In this document: one piece after another, positions 1-8,915 of the stretch
Numbering within the stretch: position 1 is the first letter of the stretch
Layout of the letters: every line of letters starts with the position of its first letter
Program-made: the position numbers and the translations under genes
Source of the DNA: a bacterium
GTDB taxonomy: Bacteria > CG2-30-53-67
Length of the DNA: 37,201 nucleotides
NCBI GenBank assembly: GCA_919901565.1
Contig: CAKKPE010000062.1
Location: 1 to 37,201, forward strand
Direction of reading: 5' to 3'
Notes under the pieces: model-generated
Told to the model about the DNA's origin: nothing
The model's database searches: none
Seen by the model: only the letters and a program-made list of their open reading frames with translations

Positions 1-947
1 CTGGAGGCAATATCCATTATTCCGTCGTTGTTGAAGTCCGTAACCAGGACAGACCAGTAAAATCCCTTGTTTACAGGAAAGACAACATCCTTCCAATCGC
101 CTTTTCCATTACCGGTCCAGACCTTTATTCCCTGATCATAGGTTGTAGCCACGATATCCATCAAGCCGTCCTGGTTTAAATCTGCGACCGCCACGCCCCA
201 GAAGTCCCCTTCCCTGGCCGGACTCGGATAGGTCGACCAGGCGCCGTCACCGCTTCCCAGGTAGATATGAATCCCTCCGTAATGCCCCCAGGACGTAGCA
301 ATAATATCCAGGTTCCCATCGCCGTCTATATCGGCCAAAGCCACATCCCTGTAGATATGGGCGGCATCCGGACCCGCCTGCTGGGTCCAGTTTCCTTTGC
401 CGTTACCGAACCAGACCTGGACCCCTCCTTCCTGGTCCCCGGAACTGTTTGCTGCGACAAGATCCGGATTCCCATCCCTGTTGACATCAACGCACTTCAC
501 ACTCTCATAGCTTCCAACCTCTATAGGGGAGTCCCCTTGCCGCCAGGTTCCGTCCGTCTCCTGAAGCAGGACCACAACCCCTTTCAGATCCTTCTGGCCC
601 ACGGCCACCAGATCCTGGTTCCCGTCTCCATTGATGTCGCAGACCGCAATGGACCGAACATCCCCGTTTATCGGAGGTCTGCCGGAAAGGCGCCACTTTC
701 CTTTGCCGTCTCCGGCCCAGATTGTCACCCCTCCCTGATTGAACGACCCGGCAATCATGTCCGGATTGCCGTCCTTGTTCAAATCGGCAACAGTCACGGC
801 CCGGTACTGGCCGCCATTGATCGGCCCGGACTCAATGGACCAGATAAAATCGGATTTTTTGATCATATCAGGCGTTGAATGAGCACAACCCAGGAGAAGA
901 CTGAACCCCAGAAAAAGGATCAAAAACAAAAGTCGGCGATTCAACAT
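1..947 (-). CDS. FG-GAP/VCBS-repeat lipoprotein (3' end outside window)
   Basis: Read on the minus strand from ATG at 947, this open frame runs 315 codons without a stop and leaves the window at base 1. A GAGAGG ribosome site lies just upstream. The N-terminus has a basic start, a hydrophobic stretch (residues 6-19) and a lipobox LLGC with the acylated Cys at residue 21, so the protein is probably a surface or periplasmic lipoprotein. Six repeats of about 50 residues follow, each with a calcium-binding-type Asp/Asn loop (for example DLNKDGNPD at 55-63, DINGDGNQD at 104-112, DVNRDGNPD at 154-162, DIDGDGNLD at 206-214, DLNQDGLMD at 256-264, DFNNDGIMD at 304-312). This is the FG-GAP/VCBS beta-propeller family, often involved in extracellular binding. 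The ligand cannot be told. It is divergent from the T2SS operon; export through that system is only a guess. Confidence 0.9.
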   Translation of the reverse strand, partial: MLNRRLLFLILFLGFSLLLGCAHSTPDMIKKSDFIWSIESGPINGGQYRAVTVADLNKDGNPDMIAGSFNQGGVTIWAGDGKGKWRLSGRPPINGDVRSIAVCDINGDGNQDLVAVGQKDLKGVVVLLQETDGTWRQGDSPIEVGSYESVKCVDVNRDGNPDLVAANSSGDQEGGVQVWFGNGKGNWTQQAGPDAAHIYRDVALADIDGDGNLDIIATSWGHYGGIHIYLGSGDGAWSTYPSPAREGDFWGVAVADLNQDGLMDIVATTYDQGIKVWTGNGKGDWKDVVFPVNKGFYWSVLVTDFNNDGIMDIAS

Positions 948-1007
948 AGACCTCTCTCCATGATGGATTGTCCGGTAATGCAGATAATTTACTGTATTTA
1001 CTATTAA

Positions 1008-1035
1008 ATTTTATCACACAACCTGTATCAGTCAA
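1008..1035 (-). promoter_or_regulatory. Putative sigma-70 promoter of the FG-GAP lipoprotein gene
   Basis: On the minus strand a TTGACT box (1035-1030) is followed after 16 bases by TAAAAT (1013-1008), about 60 bases before the ATG at 947. Spacing and sequence are close to the sigma-70 consensus. It has not been tested, and AT-rich sequence gives chance matches. Confidence 0.4.
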
Positions 1036-1201
1036 GAAAAATGTATCGGTTTTATTGGCATTTCTCATCTATAATATTATAGGAATCTTTCTAAATATAC
1101 CTGCAATTTATTTCATGCCGTAAATTTAGAAATCTCATTGAGACAGTCATGACGGATATCAACGGCATTTATACAGGACCTTGTCTGGAAAGCAAATTTT
1201 C

Positions 1202-1230
1202 TTGACAGAACGTGTAAATTATTATAAATA
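1202..1230 (+). promoter_or_regulatory. Putative sigma-70 promoter of the T2SS operon
   Basis: A perfect TTGACA at 1202-1207 is followed by an AT-rich stretch with TAAATA after 17 bases (1225-1230) or TATAAA after 15 bases (1223-1228). The gspC start codon is at 1264, leaving a short leader. The 316-bp divergent spacer 948-1263 holds no recognisable gene besides this promoter and the one for the lipoprotein gene. Confidence 0.5.
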
Positions 1231-1263
1231 TAAATAATTTAGACACCCGTTAAGGCTCAGGAA

Positions 1264-2097
1264 ATGAACAAAAAGAGAGTTTTTCAGATTATTTTTATTA
1301 CCCTGGTGATACTCTTCATGGTTGACATTATTCTTAAAATATTAAACAGCCGTCTTCAAACAGAGAAAACGCATGATACTGCAGGTAAAAATGAATTTTC
1401 CCTGGAAAAAGAGGCTAAACCCTATTCGGCCTATGCCAAAATCGCCGAACGAAACCTCTTCCAGGGAACAGCCATAGCGCAGATTGCCGAAAACAACTCC
1501 GATAACTCCCTGGACCATCCAACAACCGATTTAAAATTAACCCTAAAGGGGACTGTAGTCAGCAACAAGGAACATTCCTTTGCCATTATCGAAGACGCAA
1601 ATCTCAAGATGCAGAATCTTTACCATATCAATGACAGCATCGGAAGCGGTGTAACCTTGAGCAATATTTATGAAGACCGTATAGTCATCAACCGCAACGG
1701 GCACAAGGAACTGCTGCTGATGTTCCAGGAAGACAATAAGGATACAAAAAAGGACACCCGGCCCATCACCCGTGCCGAACCCCCTCAGGTCATCCCGCAG
1801 CAGGAGATTCAGCAAGCGGCCAGTGATCTTAAATCTCTCATGAGAGATATCAGGATCATCCCCCATTTCACTTCCGGCAAGCGAGACGGTTTCACCGTGA
1901 CCTATGTTCGTGAAGGAAGCCGCATGTCGGAGGTTGGCCTTCAGAAGAATGACATCATAAAGTCAATCAACGGGACCCCTTCTGAAGACTTTCAAAACAT
2001 CTTTGAAATTTTCAACAAGTATTCGGATTCCACAACACTTAATCTGGAGGTGGATAGAAACAACCAGATCCTGACCTTCAATTATACGGTCGAGTAA
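1264..2097 (+). CDS. gspC: Type II secretion system inner-membrane protein GspC
   Basis: 277 residues. A short cytoplasmic N-terminus is followed by one membrane helix (about residues 7-27), then a homology region starting near AKIAERNLFQG (about 57-67) that in this family binds the N0 domain of the secretin, and a C-terminal PDZ domain (about 195-277, with GSRMSEVGLQKNDIIKSING). GspC links the inner-membrane platform to the outer-membrane secretin and helps choose substrates. It is the first gene of the operon, 26 bases upstream of gspD, and an AGGCTCAGGA-type ribosome site precedes ATG 1264. Length and domain order are normal for the family. Confidence 0.93.
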   Translation: MNKKRVFQIIFITLVILFMVDIILKILNSRLQTEKTHDTAGKNEFSLEKEAKPYSAYAKIAERNLFQGTAIAQIAENNSDNSLDHPTTDLKLTLKGTVVSNKEHSFAIIEDANLKMQNLYHINDSIGSGVTLSNIYEDRIVINRNGHKELLLMFQEDNKDTKKDTRPITRAEPPQVIPQQEIQQAASDLKSLMRDIRIIPHFTSGKRDGFTVTYVREGSRMSEVGLQKNDIIKSINGTPSEDFQNIFEIFNKYSDSTTLNLEVDRNNQILTFNYTVE

Positions 2098-2123
2098 CAT
2101 AATCTGAAACTCTGGAGCACAGG

Positions 2124-4592
2124 ATGAAAAAACATCAAACCATGTATACCTCTTGCTTGATCCTGTTGGCATTGTCTCTCTTCATACCCCTCTCTTTCGC
2201 CTCGGCTCAGCAGGTTCAAGGATCACCGCCTGCTGTACAGCCGGCACCGCCTGGGCCGGCCCCTGCCGTACAGAGAACTCCGGAATCACCGCCTGCCGTG
2301 CCGACTGCACCGTCATCCATTCCTGCGCTGCAGCCTGCACCTAAAAACGCTCCTGCCGTGCAAAGATCGACCGTAACTCCTCCCGGCGTACAGCCGGAAC
2401 TTGGGGTCGTACCTGCAGCACAGCAGACTCCGGGATCACCTCCCCCCCTGCCCCAGAAGGATGAATTGATCACCATGAACTTTGAGGATGCGGACATCCG
2501 TATCCTGATCAAGTTCATTAGTGAACTGATACAAAAAAACTTCCTTATAGATGAATCTGTTAAAGGCAAGGTCACCATTATATCCCCGGAAAAGATCACC
2601 GTGAATGAGGCCTACAGGGTTTTTGAGTCCATCCTGGAGATCAGGGGATACACCCTGGTGTCTGCTGGGAAAGTGATCAAGATCGTCCCGAGTCCTGAAG
2701 CCAAACAGCGGGGGATCGAGACTGTCATAGGGAAAACCCCTATCCTTTCAGAACGCACTGACGAATTCGTCACACGGATCTCACGACTTGAATATGTCAA
2801 CGCCGACGATCTGGCGGCCCTCATCCGTCCACTCTTCTCGAAAGACGGCTATCTGGTCTCATACAAGCCGACCAATACGCTGATCATGACCGACCTGAAT
2901 TCCAACCTCTACCGCATCCTTAAGATCATCAACGAACTGGATGTCAAGGGATATCATGCAGAACTCTACGTCATCCCCATCAAGAACGCTTCAGTCAAAA
3001 CCATGACCGATCATTTAAACGACATCCTCGGGCAGGGAGGCTCCACTTCGGCAGGAAAATCTCCTGCCGTAAGAACTGGCGGGCGGGTACCATCTTCACC
3101 GACTACGGTCTCCGGAGTCTCATCCGAGATTAAGATCATCGCTGACGAACGGACCAACTCTCTGATCGTCCTCGCCACAAAAAATGATTACGATAACATC
3201 GTCGATCTTGTCCGGAAGCTGGACGTGCCGTCCCCTGAGGGAAAGGGGCGGGTCAATATCTATTATCTCCAGAATGCCGTAGCCGAGGAGACCGTCGCAG
3301 TCCTGAATGAATTCATATCCGGAATCAAAGCGGAAAAAGAAAAGGGCGCAACGGGAAAGGGAACGGCAGAGAGAATACCAACCCAGACGGATATCAGGAT
3401 CGTTGCCGACAAGGCCACTAACGCACTGATCATCAACGCCGATCCCGATGATTTTGAGCAGATCAAGTCGGTCATTGAAAAGCTGGATATCCCGAGATCC
3501 CAGGTCCTGATCGAGGCCTTGATTATGGAAGTCCGCGGAAGCGATTCTTATAACCTCGGCGTGGAGTGGGAGACCTTTGGAGGCACGATCGGTACCGATG
3601 ATTCCATCGACCGTCTGGGTTTCGGCGGTTCGCTTCCACAGGGCACCCTTCTTCCTACAATAGGCTCTCTCAATGAAGGAACCATCCCCTCATCCGTTAC
3701 CGGGTTTAACCTTGGGGTTTTCGGAAACTTTATTGAATTCAACGGGCACACCTTCCCTTCTATCTCAGCGCTGATCACCGCCGTGGCCACCCGTTCCGAC
3801 ACAAACATCATCGCCACACCCCAGATCCTGACCATGGACAATCAGGAGGCGGAGATCCAGGTCGGCGAGAACCGCCCCTTCCTGACCCAGGCCCGTACCG
3901 GGCAGCAAGGTGTCAACGATGTATTCCAGACCTTTGAGTTCAAGGACGTGGGAGTAACGCTCAAGGTCACGCCCCATATCAGCCAGAACCGTTTCGTCCG
4001 GCTTGAGCTCTCTCAAGAGGTCTCCAACGTGGATGCCGCAGCCACGGCCGGGACCGGGGCTACAGCACCGGTGACCACCAAGCGGTCCGCCAAGACCACT
4101 GTTGTGATCAAAGACAACCATACCATCGTCATCGGAGGTCTCATCCAGGACGATATAAATGATACCAGTTCCAAGGTCCCCTGTCTGGGTGATTTGCCGC
4201 TGATTAAACATCTTTTCCGTTCCACTACGAACAAGAATAACAAAACGAATCTGATGATCTTTCTGACCCCTCATATTATCACCAACCCTATCGAGGCAGC
4301 GAGACTCTCTGAAAAGAAACATCAGGAACTTGAGTCCAACAAGGAGTACAAGACCCAGAAACCGGTATTTAATTTTAACGGCCCCCCTGAGAATCCGGAC
4401 ACAGACAAATCCACGGAAACCGGGATCAGTCCCTCATCAGGAGGAGAAACCGAGGCCGTTCCTTCAACCCCTCAGAAAGAGGATCTCAATTCAACAGTCC
4501 CGCCGGAGCCGGCGGATCCTCCGGTTCAAAACGGTCAGGGGAATGAAAACAGCATGCCGGAGGCACCCTCAAAAACGGAAGAAAAACCATGA
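2124..4592 (+). CDS. gspD: Type II secretion system secretin GspD
   Basis: 822 residues. The signal peptide (1-28, ending FASA) is followed by an unusual proline/alanine/glutamine-rich segment (about 31-111) made of degenerate units such as PPAVQPAP and APAVQR. The N0 domain starts near ITMNFEDADIRILIKF (about 116); N1-N3 ring domains follow (about 210-440), and the C-terminal secretin barrel runs from about 460 (QVLIEALIMEV) to about 715 (LMIFLTPHIIT). A further 100-residue Pro/Glu/Ser-rich tail ends the protein. Secretins form the outer-membrane gate of the T2SS. No lipobox is present and no pilotin gene is seen nearby, so targeting to the outer membrane is unexplained here. The stop overlaps the gspE start (ATGA). 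Confidence 0.96.
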   Translation: MKKHQTMYTSCLILLALSLFIPLSFASAQQVQGSPPAVQPAPPGPAPAVQRTPESPPAVPTAPSSIPALQPAPKNAPAVQRSTVTPPGVQPELGVVPAAQQTPGSPPPLPQKDELITMNFEDADIRILIKFISELIQKNFLIDESVKGKVTIISPEKITVNEAYRVFESILEIRGYTLVSAGKVIKIVPSPEAKQRGIETVIGKTPILSERTDEFVTRISRLEYVNADDLAALIRPLFSKDGYLVSYKPTNTLIMTDLNSNLYRILKIINELDVKGYHAELYVIPIKNASVKTMTDHLNDILGQGGSTSAGKSPAVRTGGRVPSSPTTVSGVSSEIKIIADERTNSLIVLATKNDYDNIVDLVRKLDVPSPEGKGRVNIYYLQNAVAEETVAVLNEFISGIKAEKEKGATGKGTAERIPTQTDIRIVADKATNALIINADPDDFEQIKSVIEKLDIPRSQVLIEALIMEVRGSDSYNLGVEWETFGGTIGTDDSIDRLGFGGSLPQGTLLPTIGSLNEGTIPSSVTGFNLGVFGNFIEFNGHTFPSISALITAVATRSDTNIIATPQILTMDNQEAEIQVGENRPFLTQARTGQQGVNDVFQTFEFKDVGVTLKVTPHISQNRFVRLELSQEVSNVDAAATAGTGATAPVTTKRSAKTTVVIKDNHTIVIGGLIQDDINDTSSKVPCLGDLPLIKHLFRSTTNKNNKTNLMIFLTPHIITNPIEAARLSEKKHQELESNKEYKTQKPVFNFNGPPENPDTDKSTETGISPSSGGETEAVPSTPQKEDLNSTVPPEPADPPVQNGQGNENSMPEAPSKTEEKP

Positions 4593-6133
4593 ACCCGGAC
4601 AACCTGAACATCGATATGCCTGTCCTCCAGGATATCCCGGAACCAAGATTGAGCGAAGAGACCCTGCAGAAGATCCCTCGCAGCTATCTCAAACGTTTTG
4701 TCCTCTTCCCTTTTTTTGAGGATGATCATGAAATCCGTGTGGCCATCTCTGATCCGGCAAACATCGTGCCTCTGGATGATCTTGGAAAACTGCTGCAAAA
4801 GAACATAGAACCCTATCTGGCCCCGGAGAACCAGATCAATCAAAAAATCAACCTGTACTTCGGAAGCGCCACCGATACAGCTGAGAGTGTAATCGACGAC
4901 CTTTCCGGCCAGGAATATGAAACCATCGCAGAGGAACTGGAGGAAGTTCAGGACCTGCTGGATGCCGAAACCGAGGCGCCCATTATCAAGCTCATGAACC
5001 TCATCCTCTACCAGGCCGTAGAATCCCGTGCCAGCGACATCCATATCGAACCCTACGAAAAGGAGAGGCTGGTCCGGTACCGGATCGACGGCGTCCTCTA
5101 TGAGAGAGTTCAGCCTCCAAGACGTTTTCTGTCCGCCCTGATCTCAAGAATCAAGATCATGGCCAACCTGAATATCGCCGAGAAGCGCCTCCCGCATGAC
5201 GGGCGGATCAGGATCAAGATTGCCAACAAGGAGGTCGATATCCGCGTCTCCATAATCCCCACAGCGTTCGGTGAACGGGTGGTGCTCCGCCTCCTGGACA
5301 AAAACGCCACGATCTATGATCTGGAAGATATCGGATTTTCCGAACAGATATACCAGCAAATTTCCAGGATGATCCGGAAGAGCCACGGGATCATCCTGGT
5401 TACGGGCCCGACAGGAAGCGGAAAGAGCACGACTCTTTATGCCGCACTGAACAAGATCAATTCCCCTGACCAGAATATTCTCACCATCGAGGATCCCATC
5501 GAATACCAGATAAAAGGCATCGGCCAGATGCAGGTCAATCCCAAGATTGACCTGACCTTCGCCCGAGGTCTGCGCTCCATCCTCCGGCAGGACCCTGACG
5601 TTATCATGATCGGTGAGATACGAGACCTGGAGACCGCTGAGATCGCCATACAGGCCTCGCTTACAGGCCATTTGGTCTTCTCCACTTTGCATACCAACGA
5701 CTCTGCCGGCGCCATGACCCGGCTGGTTGACATGGGAATCGAACCATTTCTGGTCTCATCATCTCTGCTTGGTGTTCTGGCACAGCGCCTGGTTCGGGTC
5801 ATCTGCCCCAAATGCAAGATTTCCTACAAGCCGGCACAAGCTGAACTCGATGAGCTCGGCTTGGACACCGCAAAGGTCAAAAACCCTGTGTTTTATCACG
5901 GCAAGGGATGCGAATCCTGCTTTCAAACCGGCTATTACGGCCGGTCTGGAATTTATGAGATGCTTTTAACCTCGGAAAAAATCACCAAACTGATTCTCCA
6001 GAACGTCGATTCCAATATGATCAGGGAAGCTTCAGTTCAGGATGGAATGAGAACACTCCGTCAGGACGGTGCCAGTAAAGTTCTAAAGGGCATCACCACC
6101 ATAGAAGAGGTCCTGCGCGTGACGCAGGAATAA
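4589..6133 (+). CDS. gspE: Type II secretion ATPase GspE
   Basis: 514 residues. The N-terminal GspE/PilB N-domain (about 15-90), which contacts GspL, is followed by the RecA-like ATPase. Visible motifs are Walker A GPTGSGKS (273-280), the Asp-box region around residues 150-240, Walker B DPDVIMIGEIRD (335-346) and the His-box STLHTND. The zinc-binding module is intact: Cys406-x2-Cys409 and Cys441-x2-Cys444. The hexamer powers pseudopilus assembly from the cytoplasmic face. It starts in a 4-base ATGA overlap with gspD. It is separated from gspF by 161 bases, the largest gap within the operon, which contains a repeat element. Confidence 0.97.
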   Translation: MNPDNLNIDMPVLQDIPEPRLSEETLQKIPRSYLKRFVLFPFFEDDHEIRVAISDPANIVPLDDLGKLLQKNIEPYLAPENQINQKINLYFGSATDTAESVIDDLSGQEYETIAEELEEVQDLLDAETEAPIIKLMNLILYQAVESRASDIHIEPYEKERLVRYRIDGVLYERVQPPRRFLSALISRIKIMANLNIAEKRLPHDGRIRIKIANKEVDIRVSIIPTAFGERVVLRLLDKNATIYDLEDIGFSEQIYQQISRMIRKSHGIILVTGPTGSGKSTTLYAALNKINSPDQNILTIEDPIEYQIKGIGQMQVNPKIDLTFARGLRSILRQDPDVIMIGEIRDLETAEIAIQASLTGHLVFSTLHTNDSAGAMTRLVDMGIEPFLVSSSLLGVLAQRLVRVICPKCKISYKPAQAELDELGLDTAKVKNPVFYHGKGCESCFQTGYYGRSGIYEMLLTSEKITKLILQNVDSNMIREASVQDGMRTLRQDGASKVLKGITTIEEVLRVTQE

Positions 6134-6157
6134 TAAACTCTTGAAAGTTCATAAAGA

Positions 6158-6283
6158 GACGGCACAGTAAAAAGCTCCGGATGCAAGGCGCGCGAATCCT
6201 GAGGAATGAGGCGTACTGATATGTACGCTGCAATGACGAAGGATGAAGCGTAACGTAGCAGACGGATTTTTTACGAAGCCGTC
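6158..6283 (+). repeat. Dispersed 126-bp palindromic element, copy 1 (gspE-gspF gap)
   Basis: A 126-bp unit bounded by GACGGC and GCCGTC. Its ends form imperfect terminal inverted repeats (GACGGCACAGTAAAAAG against GACGGCTTCGTAAAAAA). In the middle lies a small hairpin, CGTAC-TGATAT-GTACG. A near-identical 126-bp copy in the opposite orientation is at 31698-31823 and a diverged copy at 30785-30907. It has no ORF of note and looks like a non-autonomous, MITE- or REP-like element. Confidence 0.85.
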
Positions 6284-6294
6284 AAGAATAAAAT

Positions 6295-7512
6295 ATGCCA
6301 GTTTACGAATACAAGGCCCTTGACAGGAAAGGCAAGGCCATTACCGGGATCGTGGATGCAGACTCGTCCCAGGAGGCCAGAGGGAAGTTGCGCGAACAAG
6401 AGGTCTACATCACCGAACTGAGCGAGTCATCCTCTGTCCATGTGAAAGACCGATCCTCCAGCATTACCCTTTTTACCCGCATCAGCCCCATAGAGGTTTC
6501 CATCGTCATCCGGCAATTATCCACCCTTCTGAATGCCGGTATCCCTCTCGTGGAGGCCCTTTCAGCCATCATCGACCAGATGGACAACAAGGGGCTTGAA
6601 AAAATGCTTTCCCAGGTCCGTGAATCCGTGCGCGAAGGAAGAAGTTTTGCCGACAGCCTTTCCCCCCACACCCGGGCTTTTTCAACACTCATGATCAATA
6701 TGATCCGATCCGGAGAAAGCAGCGGATCTTTGGAAATCGTCCTTCTTCGTCTGGCTGATTTCCTTGAACAGCAGGTCATGACAAAACGCAAGGTCCAGTC
6801 CGCATTGATCTATCCTGCGGTTATTGTCTCAATCGCGTTCCTCATCCTTCTCTTTCTGATGACCTACGTGGTACCCTCGGTGACCAAGATCTTCGCCGAC
6901 ATGAAGCAGACGCTCCCTCTTCCAACCGCCGTTTTGATCGCTATCAGCAGCTTCATCCGCTCATACTGGTGGCTGTTTCTCCTGCTTCTTGTGGCAGCTT
7001 TTACGGGAATCAAGGCCTATATCAAGACCCAGGAAGGGAGGATTCATTTTGACCGCTTCAAGCTGAAGATGCCCATCTTCGGATCCATTTACCGCAAGAT
7101 CGCCATTTCCAGGTTCTCCAGAACACTCGGGACCCTTCTGGAAAACGGTGTCCCGCTCTTGAGCTCCCTGGATATCGTGAAAAATGTGGTCGGCAACAAG
7201 ATCCTGGAAATGACCATCGAGGAAGCCCGTACACATATTGGAGAAGGCTCTACGATCCACGAGCCGTTGAGACGGAGCGGCGTGTTCCCGCCCATCCTGA
7301 TCCATATGATCCATGTCGGGGAAAAAAGCGGCACCCTCGAGCAGATGCTGAACAAGGTAGCGGATATTACGGACAACGAGATCGACACGACCATCAACAC
7401 CCTGACCTCATTGCTGGAACCGCTCATGATCGTGGGGCTGGCACTGGTCGTAGGGTTTATCGTGATCTCTATCCTGCTGCCTATTTTCGAGATCAACCAA
7501 TTGATCCATTAG
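6295..7512 (+). CDS. gspF: Type II secretion inner-membrane platform protein GspF
   Basis: 405 residues, normal length. Two copies of the GspF/PilC cytoplasmic helical domain (about 70-190 and 270-390) alternate with membrane helices at about 170-195, 220-240 and 375-398. The protein forms the rotating platform on which GspE acts. Start ATG 6295 lies only 11 bases after the end of the upstream repeat element. The intervening AAGAATAAAAT has no good Shine-Dalgarno sequence, unlike the strong sites of gspG, gspH and gspJ, so translation may be weak or the element may supply the initiation region. A later start is unlikely because MPVYEYKALD is the conserved family N-terminus. Confidence 0.95.
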   Translation: MPVYEYKALDRKGKAITGIVDADSSQEARGKLREQEVYITELSESSSVHVKDRSSSITLFTRISPIEVSIVIRQLSTLLNAGIPLVEALSAIIDQMDNKGLEKMLSQVRESVREGRSFADSLSPHTRAFSTLMINMIRSGESSGSLEIVLLRLADFLEQQVMTKRKVQSALIYPAVIVSIAFLILLFLMTYVVPSVTKIFADMKQTLPLPTAVLIAISSFIRSYWWLFLLLLVAAFTGIKAYIKTQEGRIHFDRFKLKMPIFGSIYRKIAISRFSRTLGTLLENGVPLLSSLDIVKNVVGNKILEMTIEEARTHIGEGSTIHEPLRRSGVFPPILIHMIHVGEKSGTLEQMLNKVADITDNEIDTTINTLTSLLEPLMIVGLALVVGFIVISILLPIFEINQLIH

Positions 7513-7527
7513 GCAAGGAGATTATGT

Positions 7528-7962
7528 ATGGTCAATAAAAAAGGATTCACCCTGATCGAACTGCTTGTGGTTCTGGTCATTATCTCACTCCTGGTCTCCA
7601 TCATCGGGCCGAAACTCTTCGGCCGGACCGATGAAGCCCGCCGTACAGCAGCGACTGCACAGATGCGAAACATCGACAGCGCCCTGGCACTGTACGAGAG
7701 AGACAACGGGACATTCCCCACAACGGAACAGGGTCTTCAGGCCCTTGTAGAGAAACCGACCATAGAACCCGTCCCCAAGAACTGGCACGAGGGTGGGTAT
7801 CTGGATAAGAACAAGGTACCACCCGACCCCTGGCACAACCCCTATGTCTACATCTCTCCAGGCGTACACAACAAAGAATATGACATCAAGTCCTATGGAG
7901 CCGACGGCGAGGAAGGGGGCGAAGGGAAATATGCGGATATCGAGAGCTGGAACATCGAATAA
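7528..7962 (+). CDS. gspG: Major pseudopilin GspG
   Basis: 144 residues. The prepilin signal is short: cleavage after Gly6 (MVNKKG), then Phe7 and the FTLIE motif with the conserved Glu5 of the mature chain. A hydrophobic assembly helix follows, and the C-terminal globular part shows the GspG hallmarks YERDNGTFPTTEQGL and DPWHNPYVY, the latter leading into the calcium-site region. A GGAG ribosome site sits 7 bases before ATG 7528. GspG builds the bulk of the pseudopilus. Processing needs a GspO/PilD peptidase, which is not in this window. Confidence 0.97.
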   Translation: MVNKKGFTLIELLVVLVIISLLVSIIGPKLFGRTDEARRTAATAQMRNIDSALALYERDNGTFPTTEQGLQALVEKPTIEPVPKNWHEGGYLDKNKVPPDPWHNPYVYISPGVHNKEYDIKSYGADGEEGGEGKYADIESWNIE

Positions 7963-8533
7963 GGTCCGATCCGGCCGGCTATGGAACCGGAATCCTGACA
8001 GCGGGTTCACCCTCATCGAACTGACCGTTGTCCTGCTGATCCTTTCGGTCATTATAGGGTTGGTGCTCCCGAAAATCGGGAACGCCATTTATTCCAGCGA
8101 TCTTAAGCATTCCATCCGGCAGATCCGGGCCATCCTGAATGTGGCCAGGAGCAACGCCACCATGGAGCGCATTCCGCGCCGGATTGCCTGCGATATACCC
8201 AAAGGAGAGATCCGGATCGAGCGGGAAATAAGCGAGGATGGAGACGGCCAGTCCATAATCCACTATGAAAAAGACAACTCGATCCTGATTCAAACCTATA
8301 AATTTCCAAAGGGGATCCGGATAGAGGATGTGATTACAGAGACCGGACAGAAGGAACTGGACGGTGTGGCCTATCTCCGGATCAGCACAAACGGCATGAT
8401 TGCCGGCAACATCATCCATCTCCAGAAGGGGGATGAGAAATACACCCTCTTTATCAACCCCCTGACCGGAAACACCACAATCGAAGAGGGATATATCGAG
8501 GAATACAAGGTTGAGGCAAATAACAGACCATAA
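7931..8533 (+). CDS. gspH: Minor pseudopilin GspH
   Basis: 200 residues from ATG 7931, chosen because AAGGGA lies just upstream and because the frame contains few other plausible starts before the prepilin motif; the open frame itself reaches back to 7793 inside gspG. The predicted leader is 25 residues (cleavage Gly25/Phe26), longer than usual, followed by FTLIELTVVLLIL. The globular domain that follows fits the GspH/FimT family. It overlaps the end of gspG by 32 bases. GspH is a minor pseudopilin near the tip of the pseudopilus. Confidence 0.85.
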   Translation: MRISRAGTSNKVRSGRLWNRNPDSGFTLIELTVVLLILSVIIGLVLPKIGNAIYSSDLKHSIRQIRAILNVARSNATMERIPRRIACDIPKGEIRIEREISEDGDGQSIIHYEKDNSILIQTYKFPKGIRIEDVITETGQKELDGVAYLRISTNGMIAGNIIHLQKGDEKYTLFINPLTGNTTIEEGYIEEYKVEANNRP

Positions 8534-8915
8534 AACATCCGTTCAGGGGTTTACCCTGTTAGAGGTGCTCTTCGCCGTGGCGATCATCGGAATTTCCATG
8601 GTTACACTGGTCGGACTGGAGTTTAAAACCATCCGGCTGCAGCAGATCTCAAACCGGATCACCGTGGCAGCGCTCCTTGCTGAAGAGAAACTGAATGAAA
8701 AGATGGCTGAGATCAGCGCAACCCCTTCACCTTCTCTCTACAATGACGAAGGAGACTTCGAAGACGACGATGAGGATTTCCATTGGGAATATTCCCTTGC
8801 CACCACACCTGCCGCCACTCTCTACCGGATTGACCTCACAGTCTATTGGGACCCGGAAAACAAAGAGGAAAGTTCGGTGACGCTGAGCAGCTTCGTGGCT
8901 GCGGGAGGACCATGA
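8511..8915 (+). CDS. gspI: Minor pseudopilin GspI
   Basis: 134 residues beginning at a TTG codon (8511) with GAGGA 8 bases upstream; no ATG or GTG is available in frame before the prepilin motif. Cleavage is expected after Gly13, followed by FTLLEVLFAVAII. Length and the LAEEKLNEKMAE segment after the helix suit GspI. It overlaps gspH by 23 bases and gspJ by 4 (ATGA). GspI nucleates the GspI-J-K tip complex. Confidence 0.87.
   Translation: MRQITDHKTSVQGFTLLEVLFAVAIIGISMVTLVGLEFKTIRLQQISNRITVAALLAEEKLNEKMAEISATPSPSLYNDEGDFEDDDEDFHWEYSLATTPAATLYRIDLTVYWDPENKEESSVTLSSFVAAGGP

Noticed and set aside
267-878. 203-codon plus-strand ORF opposite the FG-GAP lipoprotein
   Set aside because: It mirrors the repeat structure of the minus-strand gene, which has a lipobox, a ribosome site and clear family repeats; the plus frame has no recognisable domain.
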